Source of the DNA: Ferrimonas senticii DSM 18821
GTDB lineage: Bacteria; Pseudomonadota; Gammaproteobacteria; Enterobacterales; Shewanellaceae
Assembly: GCF_000422665.1 (NCBI RefSeq)
Contig: NZ_AUGM01000008.1
Span: forward strand, 1 to 64,000
DNA: 64,000 nt
Direction: 5' to 3'
Position numbers and translations under genes: made by a program. The notes beneath the pieces were generated by a model. That model was given only the letters and a program-made list of their open reading frames with translations. It ran no database searches and had not been told where the DNA came from. Below, piece by piece: positions 57,080-64,000 of this stretch. Numbering within the stretch: position 1 is the stretch's first letter; every line of letters starts with the position of its first letter.

Positions 57080-57238
57080 GCATTGGAAGAACAATCAAGA
57101 ATTGTTGGCATGGTGAATGACTTAACAGCAATATGTGACCAACTAAAACAACGCCTTCGCGATAGCCAACAAACCTAACTTCAGCTTACGGATGCGATTG
57201 TTGAGGTCGACACGGTGAAAGGTTCTGGCACACATTAA
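57080..57238 (+). pseudogene. hsdS remnant (type I restriction-modification specificity subunit, C-terminus)
   Basis: The frame reads LEEQSRIVGMVNDLTAICDQ followed by LKQRLRDSQQT, a stop (TAA 57176-57178), then LQLTDAIVEV. This matches the conserved C-terminal helix of HsdS proteins (typically EQ-RIV-KVDELM-LCDQLK-RL-DAQQT…L-DAIVE). Only about 50 residues remain and the frame is broken. No hsdM or hsdR is nearby. It is a trace of an earlier restriction system at this site. Confidence 0.75.
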
Positions 57239-57264
57239 TGGCAGCTTAAACGCTGCTTTTTTCC
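57239..57264 (+). terminator. Terminator after the hsdS remnant
   Basis: GGCAGC and GCTGCT flank a TTAAAC loop and are followed by a T run. It is the natural end of the former hsdS transcript. Confidence 0.65.
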
Positions 57265-57286
57265 CTTTATTGTTTGAATAGAAATC

Positions 57287-57402
57287 ATGGCTTTAGAACA
57301 AGTTATCTATGACCTAGAAGAGGTTAGAGAGCTCTCTGATGAAGAGCTTTATCAACGCCTTTACGATAGTTGGGGCTTTGAAAATCATAAAATTGATGTC
57401 TG
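57287..57402 (+). pseudogene. 5' fragment of an unknown gene fused to the recombinase repeat
   Basis: An ATG at 57287 opens a frame whose first 38 or so residues (with EEVRELSDEELYQRLYDSWG) look genuine. The remainder to 57562 is the reverse complement of the integrase copy 3 and is plainly a fusion product. The original gene was cut at about 57402 when the recombinase fragment arrived. Confidence 0.5.
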
Positions 57403-57694
57403 GTGTGGTTTGCGCTGGAGCGCTTGGCTGCGGCACATCATCAGTGCCACGGACAGGGCTGCTAACAGCCTCAGGCTCACGGCCATGAACAATGTCAGCC
57501 AATTCATCCAGCACTCGCCAAGAGCGCCTTATCGCCTCTTTGCGGCAATGGGTTCGAAGTGACCGTTTCACTTCTCGGCAGCCACGCTCGGCTTGCTGCG
57601 CTTTGGGCACGACTAACCGGGCATACCAAACCCCATGACGGGACTGAAACAGATAGGGAATTGAACCGGCAGAATGCGGCGAGTAGGTACGCAA
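57402..57694 (-). pseudogene. Tyrosine recombinase remnant, copy 3
   Basis: Only about the first 97 residues of the integrase seen at 55056-56192 remain (TTG start at 57694; ending PAQTTPD). Beyond about 57402 the frame runs on into the antisense of the unrelated gene fragment. It has no catalytic domain. Confidence 0.85.
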
Positions 57695-57966
57695 AATGTC
57701 TCACCGAGTGTCTCACTTCGGAAAGATACGATTAAGGTATTAATTTTGTTGCTTCAAGCATAAGTTTGCATAAACCCTAACGATAGCTCAGTCTGTTAGC
57801 GAAACTTCCGAGGCAAAACATTGCATAAAAATAAAGCAAAAGGCTGCATAGAGTGACATCTCACTCTGCAATTAGCTAGTAAACTTACAACACAACGTAA
57901 GGCAAAAAGCACCGAGCTCAGCTCAACGTTTAAGTGCGGTTAAAATGGGAGGGCTACCCTATCTTT
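57695..57966. repeat. Integrase upstream flank, copy 3 (att-side repeat)
   Basis: This is the third copy of the flank. It ends TGGGAGGGCTACCCTATCTT, closely matching the CTACCCTCTCTTT end of copy 1, so this end is a candidate attachment core. Chromosome-like sequence resumes to the right. Confidence 0.75.
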
Positions 57967-58090
57967 AGCCCAATTTTTGAGTTGCAACTTTGTCGTCATG
58001 ACTACCTCTTTGGCATAACGTAGATTTGGAATAAGTTTGAGCCGAGCCTTTTGGTTCGAGTACCAGCCACTTTTTTTAAACCAATTACTA

Positions 58091-58974
58091 GGGGCTGTTG
58101 ATCTTTGCTGTACACATATTGCTCAACAGTGCATTGGCAGCCACATTAGCATAAATGCCAGCGACAGCATGCTGGCATAGTTCCTTTCTAACTAGTCATA
58201 TCGTGTTGAAATTGCTCGAAAATGCTTAATTCTTGCAAACGCATTTTCGACTAAATGTCGATGCTTGTATAAGCACCAGTCCATGCTGTCTTTGTTTAGA
58301 TCTTGGCCGTAGTTGCGTTTGGCTATCACTGATGTCCCGCCTTGCTCCTCGATAAAGGTACGGAAAGATTCGCTGTCATAGCCCTTATCAGCGATAACAG
58401 TATTTACTTCAGGTAACTGCGCAACCAAGCTATTTGCATGAACAATGTCGTGCCGCTGCCCTTCTGACAAATCAAAGCAAATGGGTAATCCGCCACTGTC
58501 TACAGCCAAATGTATCTTTGTGCTGTTTCCACCACGACTCTTGCCTATCTGTTCTGAACTCTTTGTCGCAGCTCCAGTGCTGTGCTGATGGGCTCTAACG
58601 ATGGAGCCGTCTAAGAACACCCAATCAAAGTCAGAAAATTCAGATAACCTATTGAAAAGAATCCTTAAAATTCCCTTTTTTGACCACAGGTTAAATCGTC
58701 GATAAACAGCACTCCAATCACCGAATTCAATGGGTAGATCGCGCCATGGTAGCCCAGTCCTCATTCGGTAAAGGATCCCTTCAAAGGTCATACGGTGCTC
58801 AGGTTTATCGTAAACCCGACCAGTGCTTTTCATCGTATTAAATAGCAGTTTCCAGCGTGCGTCGGTTAACATTGTTCTAGGCATGGTATTGGGTTCCTTT
58901 TTTACTTTTGGCGAAGCAAATTGTAACCCTTTACCATGCTGCTCAAAAATCAGTCACAAAAGATCAACACGCCC
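58091..58974 (-). mobile_element. IS5-family insertion sequence (884 bp)
   Basis: The ends GGGGCTGTTGATCTTTGCTG and, on the other strand, GGGCGTGTTGATCTTTTGTG form imperfect inverted repeats, with TA on both sides as target duplication. One transposase frame fills the element. The ends match those of the MITE at 21281-21523. Confidence 0.9.
58192..58884 (-). pseudogene. IS5-family transposase, interrupted by an in-frame amber codon
   Basis: The 230-residue frame has the DDE triad: Asp in FDWVFLDGSIVRAH, Asp in VIADKGYDSE and Glu in LVENAFARIKHFRAI. It ends …TRYD followed by TAG (58192-58194). Past the TAG the same frame continues for 22 codons as LERNYASMLSLAFMLMWLPM to a TGA at 58123-58125. 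This is the normal C-terminus of the family, where a Lys usually stands at the TAG position. The ancestral protein would be 253 residues. The truncation removes a conserved helix, so activity is doubtful unless the TAG is read through. Confidence 0.85.
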
Positions 58975-59026
58975 TACCGACTTTAAAATCAAATACGCTC
59001 AATATTTTAATATCTGGCATAATAGT

Positions 59027-59947
59027 TCAACAACGCATTCTGGGCTGATCCCACATGAGTTCCTCTGGTTCATAAAGTTTTCCATGACGTTTAATTAATT
59101 CCATTTCAACATCTTTCTGCTTGAGGTTGTACCCACGTGAATTATGAAAACGGCATCTCTTCAAACTCTTCACTTTATATAGAGGGGTTAAATCATTAGT
59201 TTCGACCTTAGTACCATTGCCAAATGCCAAATAAGCTAACTGTTTTAGTTTTTTTATAAAATCAAGAGAAGAAATTACCCCACCACCAGTGAGCATGAGG
59301 TAAGAGAGGTGAGTGATAGCACCTATTGCCTCAAAATTACCTATACGTTTACAGCAGTCGATTTCCAACGACTTCAATTGGTGTAGTCGTGTAAATGCTG
59401 AGATATCAAGCAATTTTGGAAGAGAGTACAGATAAATCCCCTTCAGATTTGCAAATCTATCAATACCATCCATCGAGTTAAAAGCACAACGTATGAACTC
59501 GACATATTTTAAATTATTCAGGCAAGGAAACTCAGAAATATCTGCACCTTTGTGGCCTTCTATAATCAAAACTTCTAAATGTTCAAGGTAGAAGGAACCT
59601 TCGTTATAACACTTACTCCATATTAGTTTGACAAACTCAAGCTGGGGAAATTTGTAAAAATCTACCGCGTGCTTAAATGGCACCCTGAGTTCTAGCCTTT
59701 TTAGTCCTTTCAACTGATAAAGGGAATCCCAATCTATATCGTCACTACTTATAATCAACCCTTCAAGGCTTAGACCTCGTAAAACGCTTAAATCAGGCCA
59801 TGACCCAGTCTTTAAATGCAAGACTCTATAGGTTCCCTTTTTTATTTCTTCGCATGCCTCAGATTCAAGCCCTCCCCTTAAGGTAAGCCTTGAACCCTCT
59901 TGGGAGTAGTGAATCATTTCCATTATTAATTTATTCCTTTCGTCCAT
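59027..59947 (-). CDS. Leucine-rich-repeat-like protein
   Basis: This protein of up to 306 residues has irregular LRR-like repeats of about 22-24 residues: LEGLIISSDDIDWDSLYQLKGL, LKRLELRVPF, LKYVEFIRCAF, LKSLEIDCCKRIG and LSYLMLTGGGV. There is no signal peptide, so it should be cytosolic. The frame opens at 59947, but the ATG at 59923 follows AAAGGAA and may be the true start. It lies downstream of an Rhs toxin region, next to the IS element. LRR proteins of this kind are often found among toxin-immunity arrays, but no direct role is shown. Confidence 0.7.
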   Translation of the reverse strand: MDERNKLIMEMIHYSQEGSRLTLRGGLESEACEEIKKGTYRVLHLKTGSWPDLSVLRGLSLEGLIISSDDIDWDSLYQLKGLKRLELRVPFKHAVDFYKFPQLEFVKLIWSKCYNEGSFYLEHLEVLIIEGHKGADISEFPCLNNLKYVEFIRCAFNSMDGIDRFANLKGIYLYSLPKLLDISAFTRLHQLKSLEIDCCKRIGNFEAIGAITHLSYLMLTGGGVISSLDFIKKLKQLAYLAFGNGTKVETNDLTPLYKVKSLKRCRFHNSRGYNLKQKDVEMELIKRHGKLYEPEELMWDQPRMRC

Positions 59948-59969
59948 TAGCGCAGTGTGAAGTTGTCAA

Positions 59970-60351
59970 CTAAACAAATGGAAGAGTGTGTATGTTAATT
60001 CCATTTGTTTTTATTAATTGATATGCCTGCTCTACTAAAGGACGGTACTGTTTGATATCGAAAGGATGTCCATCAAAAACGTCTTCAAGATCTAATTCCT
60101 CTATTGAAAATCCCATTGCCAAATTGATTTTAGCTTCAATGTATAAAGATTGAATCAAAGAAAACGCATCATAATTGTTTTCGATCTCAAGCGCGGCCTC
60201 TGCATAAGATTGCAAAAACAAGTAAGCCATGCTGACCCATTCATTAACTTCATCTTCATCAAAGATGACCTTTTTCTATTGTTGATTGAAATTCCCCTTC
60301 AAATACGAATCCTAAGTTTTTTTCGACATATTCTATCTTTGATTTGTTCAT
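59970..60351 (-). pseudogene. Small immunity-like gene with a frameshift in an A5 run
   Basis: The frame from an ATG at 60351 reads MNKSKIEYVEKNLGFVFEGE and soon stops after STIEKGHL. Removing one base in the A5 run (plus-strand T run 60271-60275) joins it to KVIFDEDEVNEWVSMAYLFL and on to a stop at 59970, giving one acidic protein of about 127 residues. As it stands only the 86-residue 3' frame (59970-60230) remains open. Acidic small proteins behind Rhs genes are commonly immunity proteins. A sequencing error cannot be excluded. Confidence 0.6.
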
Positions 60352-60615
60352 TAGCGCCCCCAATAAACTTCGCTCGACTCTTCTTCACATAGTGCATTAA
60401 GTTATTCTGTTTTTTGAGATGGCAGAATTTATCGACTAAACCCGATGCCGCTTCGATGTGTTTATAAAGCAATTCTCTTCCAGCCCAATTTTTCTTGCTT
60501 GTCCAATTTTTAGTTCTTTGTCATTTTTCAACATGACATGAAGAAGCCTATAGAGCATCTTATACGTACTAGCTGGTGGTTTGCTTTGGAGCACATCGGT
60601 ATTTTTAATGATCAA
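60299..60615 (-). pseudogene. Second frameshifted small gene behind the Rhs unit
   Basis: A TTG at 60615, overlapping the stop of the gene before it, opens a frame with KPPASTYKMLYRLLHVMLKN. Adding one base in the A5 run (plus-strand T run 60507-60511) would continue it as NWAGRELLYKHIEAASGLVD to a stop at 60299, about 105 residues in all. It is basic and unrecognised. It has decayed or is affected by a homopolymer error. Confidence 0.5.
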
Positions 60616-61109
60616 TCACCAATCAATATATCCTTGAGTTTCTGTCCCTCTTCAGATTCTTTAAAAACTACGGTAAAACTCTCATAGAATTTACGATCTG
60701 AATCGATATTTTTAAGCCAAGGGTCACCATCATTGACAATGTTTATCAATAACTCATTAAACATCGCTTCGATATCTTTGGGCGTTTCAACTTTGCGAGG
60801 ATCGTTGCCGATTTCGACGCCATAGTATTTTTTTAAGCAAGTACTCGAATATGTAGGCCAGCCATTATTAAACCCTTTGGGAAATTGAGACATATCGCAA
60901 TGCTCTATAAGTGATTTTTTAAAGCATGTGATTGGCACATTAACATAGCATTTACTTCGACTGAGTTGCAGACCAATGTAATCAATAAAGTTCCCCCGCT
61001 CTCTATAAATCCAAAATTGTTTAGGGCCTAGCTTAAAGCCTAGCGTTTCTATTTTTTCAATAAACCCTACATTTTTTGCAATAACTGAAAGCTCTTTATA
61101 ATTAGTCAT
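60612..61109 (-). CDS. Probable immunity protein for the adjacent Rhs toxin
   Basis: This 165-residue soluble protein starts 2 bases after the Rhs stop codon, the usual position of the cognate immunity gene. The sequence (GFKLGPKQFWIYRERGNFID then YIGLQLSRSKCYVNVPI) resembles the layout of DUF4304-type proteins: a short helix and then a strand-rich middle. No enzyme motif is present. Immunity function is inferred from position. Family assignment is tentative. Confidence 0.6.
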   Translation of the reverse strand: MTNYKELSVIAKNVGFIEKIETLGFKLGPKQFWIYRERGNFIDYIGLQLSRSKCYVNVPITCFKKSLIEHCDMSQFPKGFNNGWPTYSSTCLKKYYGVEIGNDPRKVETPKDIEAMFNELLINIVNDGDPWLKNIDSDRKFYESFTVVFKESEEGQKLKDILIGD

Positions 61110-61111
61110 TT

Positions 61112-64000
61112 TTATCTCCTCTTTACAAAAACATCAATGATAGGCGCATCGAAGTGACTTCTCCGATACCCTGGCACTTTTCGTTTTGAGGTTCCTGCTC
61201 GTCCAGTTTTAAGATCAAAGCCCAATATTACCTTATCTGTACGCAAGTCTACTACGGTAACGTCCAGCCCCATCGCTCCCTTTGAACGATTCTTCCCTTG
61301 ATTTAGCGTTCTTTGACCATTTTCGAATCTGAAAACCTCTGCTTCTATTTGCGCATTGAATTTTCTCAAGTACCGATTGATGGAATCAACATCGTCTTCG
61401 ATGAGCTTTTCTAGGTTCTTATGTGCAGACGACCCGAAAGACTGCGCAGATTGCCCTGAGTCGACAACTTTTCCAACGGCATCCACCATTCGCTGCACAA
61501 CAAACTCACCGATAATACCGAAAGCTTGCTCTGTTATTTGGCCCTTAGTGAAATCTTTCTTAACTTCTCCCCAAAGTGCTCTTGAAAATGTTCGCTGGAA
61601 AGATGGAGTTGCAACACTTGCCATTCTTGCTCGAATATTACTCGCAGAACCAATACTAGCTAGGCTAAAGTTTCCAGTAGGATCTACATAGAATACTGGA
61701 TCAGCATTGGCATAAAGGTACTTATGCAGTGTAATCGGCTGACCGCCAATGCCTCTCCATTCATCCATCTGCCCAAAACGCCCAATCTCAGCGTCATACG
61801 TCCTAGCTCGCAGATAGTACTGCCCCAACTCACTATCAAACTGTCCCCCAGTAAAGCGATATGGGTTCTCTGTTGTCCCTTGTTGCTCCAGCAGATTACC
61901 AAAAGCGTCGTATTTATACGTATCGCTTACCACGCCTGTGGTATCGCTTATTGCGCGTACACTACCCAATCCGTCGTACAGGAAGTCAGCACGTTGCCCT
62001 GCTTGGTGTTGACTGAGCAGATCATGGGCGTGTACATACTCAGAGGTCACGCCATTGTTATCGCCAGTCTCAGCCACTACCTGGGCATAATCACGGTTGC
62101 TGTCGATAACGAACTGTTTGATTACGCCGTCTTTACCCTGTGCAATGCGGATCCCATCAGGGTTGTACAGGTATGTATGGCTGCTGCCGTCCTTGTCGAA
62201 GCCACTCAGTTTATTGATGGCGTTGTAGCTGTAGCTGACAACGTCTGCACCGTCGTCCCTGGATAGGATGTTGCCGTTTTCGTCATAGCTGTAACTGACG
62301 CTGCCCTGCTGTAGCAGACGATCATTGTCGTCATAACTGAAGCTGGCCAGCACGCCATTGATGTCACTCTGGATCCGGTTACCTACTTTATCGTACTGGT
62401 AGCTGGCAGTATGACCGCCGGTAAACAGATCGGTGATCTGTTCAGCTGTCAGGCGATACAAAAGGTCATAGGTGTACTGGCTGTGGCGACCGTCGTGCTC
62501 AAGGATCTCCGTCCGGCGACCGGTTGAATCCAGGGTGTAGGAGATCCGGTTGACTACCGTATCTGTGGTGCCCTGGTAGTCGCCCATTCGCCATAAACGA
62601 TTTAGAACGTCGTATTCGTATCGGGTGAACAAACCACTATCACGCGTCACCTGTTGCAGGTTGCCGACCGCGTCATACTGGTATGCCGTGATCGCACCGG
62701 TCTGGTCGGTGTGATCGTTCAGGCGGTTCAGTGCATCAAAACTCTGGGCTTCGATCCGCTCACTACCATCACTATAGGTAACCTTCAACTGCTGTCGATT
62801 ACCCTCGGCATCATAGCTGTACTCCAGTATCGTGCCGTCCGGCTGCGCTTCGCGGATCAATCGGCCGGCAAAGTCGTACTCATAGTTCCAGGTACCGTTC
62901 TCGGTTGTGGCCTGGGTACGGTTGCCGTTAGCGTCGTATTGATAGCTGGCCTGGGTACCGTCGGCATAGTCAGTCAGTATCAGTCGGCCATTGTCGTCAT
63001 AACTGTGCAGGGTAAGTGCACCGTTGAAGTCGGTATGGCTGATCAGGCCGCCGCTGTCGTCATAGGCAAAGGTCTCGCGCTGCCCCAGCGGCAGTACACG
63101 TGCAACCTCTCTTCCGTTACTGTCGTATTCCCAGTGGGTCACTCTACCAAGGGCATCTGTCTGGGTGAGTTTGTTACCTTGTTCGTCATAACCATAAGAT
63201 GTCTCACCACCTAGTGCATCAGTCACTTTAATCAACGAGCCTAACGCATCGTATTGATAGCTAGTGACAATACCTGCTTGATCGGTGCGGCTAATGGTGC
63301 GCCCCATTGCATCGTGACTTTCGCCAATGCTAGAACCATCTGCATATTCGGTACGAACTCTACGATCCAACGCATCGTAGATATAACGAGTCGTGCGCCC
63401 TAACGCATCGCTATCTGAGACGAGATTGCCATTTTCGTCATACTGGTAGCTGTGCTCATTACCTAACGCATCAATCACCTTAGTGCGTCTACCAGCAGCG
63501 TCATATTGATACTCAGTAATGGCGCCATTACGATTGGTGACTGACGATATGCGACCAGCCTCATCGTAATGAGTCGATTCAGTTGAACCATCCTCATAGG
63601 TGGTTTGTACTAGCCGATTAAGAGCGTCATACTGATAGTAAGTTTTATGCCCAGCACGATCTGTCTCGGTTAGTTTGTTGTTTTCTGCATCAAAGGTACG
63701 ACTTAATTTTGTACCGTCAGGGTAACGAGTTTCCAACAAATTACCGTAAAGGTCGTAAACCATTTCGGTACGCAAGCCATCGGTACCTATTTGAGCCACT
63801 TCACGACCTAAAGCGTCATACTCCGTACGCAAGGCTCGTCCATCTGGGAGAATAGTCGCCACCAACTGATTACGGGCATCGTACTGGTAGGTTGTTGTGT
63901 CCTCTGAATTACTGCCATCAGGCAACTTACGAGTGCGAGTTTCACTCAATAGGTTGTTGTTAGCGTCGTAGCTATAGCGGGTTTGATGGCCAAGCGCGTC
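61112..64000 (-). CDS. Rhs/YD-repeat protein with C-terminal nuclease-like toxin (3' part; start beyond the right edge)
   Basis: The minus-strand frame is open to base 64000, so the true start lies outside. The visible 960 or so residues begin with many YD repeats of the type YQYDALGRL…TDALG. The Rhs core region follows (NPYRFTGGQFDSELGQYYLR, KYLYANADPVFYVDPTG). The C-terminal 190 residues differ from the core. They contain GLDVTVVDLRTD and LGFDLKTGRAG, a D…DxK pattern like PD-(D/E)XK nucleases, so a DNase-type toxin is likely. Such proteins are delivered to rivals by type VI or other systems, or act as polymorphic toxins. An immunity gene follows at once. Confidence 0.85.
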   Translation of the reverse strand, partial: DALGHQTRYSYDANNNLLSETRTRKLPDGSNSEDTTTYQYDARNQLVATILPDGRALRTEYDALGREVAQIGTDGLRTEMVYDLYGNLLETRYPDGTKLSRTFDAENNKLTETDRAGHKTYYQYDALNRLVQTTYEDGSTESTHYDEAGRISSVTNRNGAITEYQYDAAGRRTKVIDALGNEHSYQYDENGNLVSDSDALGRTTRYIYDALDRRVRTEYADGSSIGESHDAMGRTISRTDQAGIVTSYQYDALGSLIKVTDALGGETSYGYDEQGNKLTQTDALGRVTHWEYDSNGREVARVLPLGQRETFAYDDSGGLISHTDFNGALTLHSYDDNGRLILTDYADGTQASYQYDANGNRTQATTENGTWNYEYDFAGRLIREAQPDGTILEYSYDAEGNRQQLKVTYSDGSERIEAQSFDALNRLNDHTDQTGAITAYQYDAVGNLQQVTRDSGLFTRYEYDVLNRLWRMGDYQGTTDTVVNRISYTLDSTGRRTEILEHDGRHSQYTYDLLYRLTAEQITDLFTGGHTASYQYDKVGNRIQSDINGVLASFSYDDNDRLLQQGSVSYSYDENGNILSRDDGADVVSYSYNAINKLSGFDKDGSSHTYLYNPDGIRIAQGKDGVIKQFVIDSNRDYAQVVAETGDNNGVTSEYVHAHDLLSQHQAGQRADFLYDGLGSVRAISDTTGVVSDTYKYDAFGNLLEQQGTTENPYRFTGGQFDSELGQYYLRARTYDAEIGRFGQMDEWRGIGGQPITLHKYLYANADPVFYVDPTGNFSLASIGSASNIRARMASVATPSFQRTFSRALWGEVKKDFTKGQITEQAFGIIGEFVVQRMVDAVGKVVDSGQSAQSFGSSAHKNLEKLIEDDVDSINRYLRKFNAQIEAEVFRFENGQRTLNQGKNRSKGAMGLDVTVVDLRTDKVILGFDLKTGRAGTSKRKVPGYRRSHFDAPIIDVFVKRR

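Noticed and set aside
58030-58075. A tRNA 3' end as island attachment target (string GGTTCGAGTACC)
   Set aside because: The string resembles a T-loop, but the closing stem pairs poorly and no cloverleaf or CCA end could be built around it.

Overview
The window looks like a chromosomal segment of a marine-type gammaproteobacterium, most likely of the Shewanella/Ferrimonas kind. The basis is the pairing of divergent purL and mltF, the lysine-riboswitch NhaC operon and the protein sequences; the genus is an inference. Core genes are GC-rich and tightly packed. They are interrupted by more AT-rich accessory stretches at about 14.1-15.4 kb, 28.1-32.9 kb and 53.8-61.1 kb.

Layout. 1-4.4 kb: the N-terminal part of a very large, repeat-built surface adhesin with a LapA-type retention module, running off the left edge. 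4.6-14.1 kb: housekeeping and stress genes, namely a SulP anion transporter, rlmD, katG, an MFS efflux pump, an NYN-domain protein, soxR, and an azoR-nat operon behind a SoxR-type promoter. 14.4-15.4 kb: an AT-rich orphan gene. 15.5-25.1 kb: purL, mltF (whose stop codon is interrupted by a MITE), a small basic ORF, an RDD protein, tadA, a PAS-GGDEF cyclase and a conserved small protein. 25.2-28.1 kb: an NhaC-family transporter and saccharopine dehydrogenase behind a lysine riboswitch.

28.6-58.0 kb is a mobile-island zone. Three truncated copies of one tyrosine recombinase, each with the same roughly 280-bp upstream flank, lie at 28.6-29.5, 55.1-56.5 and 57.4-58.0 kb. Between the first two sits a complete Dpd system (7-deazaguanine in DNA). 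queE-queD-folE2-queC make preQ0; dpdA and dpdB insert it into DNA; dpdC is expected to convert it to the amide; and dpdE-F-G-H-I-J-K-D form the long helicase/ATPase/PLD operon thought to act as the restriction arm. After it come an ankyrin gene, an orphan gene, the 3' remnant of a type I restriction specificity gene (hsdS) and an IS5-family element. This suggests repeated replacement of DNA-modification and defence modules at one integration site.

59.0-64.0 kb: the C-terminal part of an Rhs/YD-repeat protein with a nuclease-like toxin tip, a probable immunity gene directly behind it, two frameshifted small genes and an LRR protein. No rRNA, tRNA or CRISPR array was recognised.
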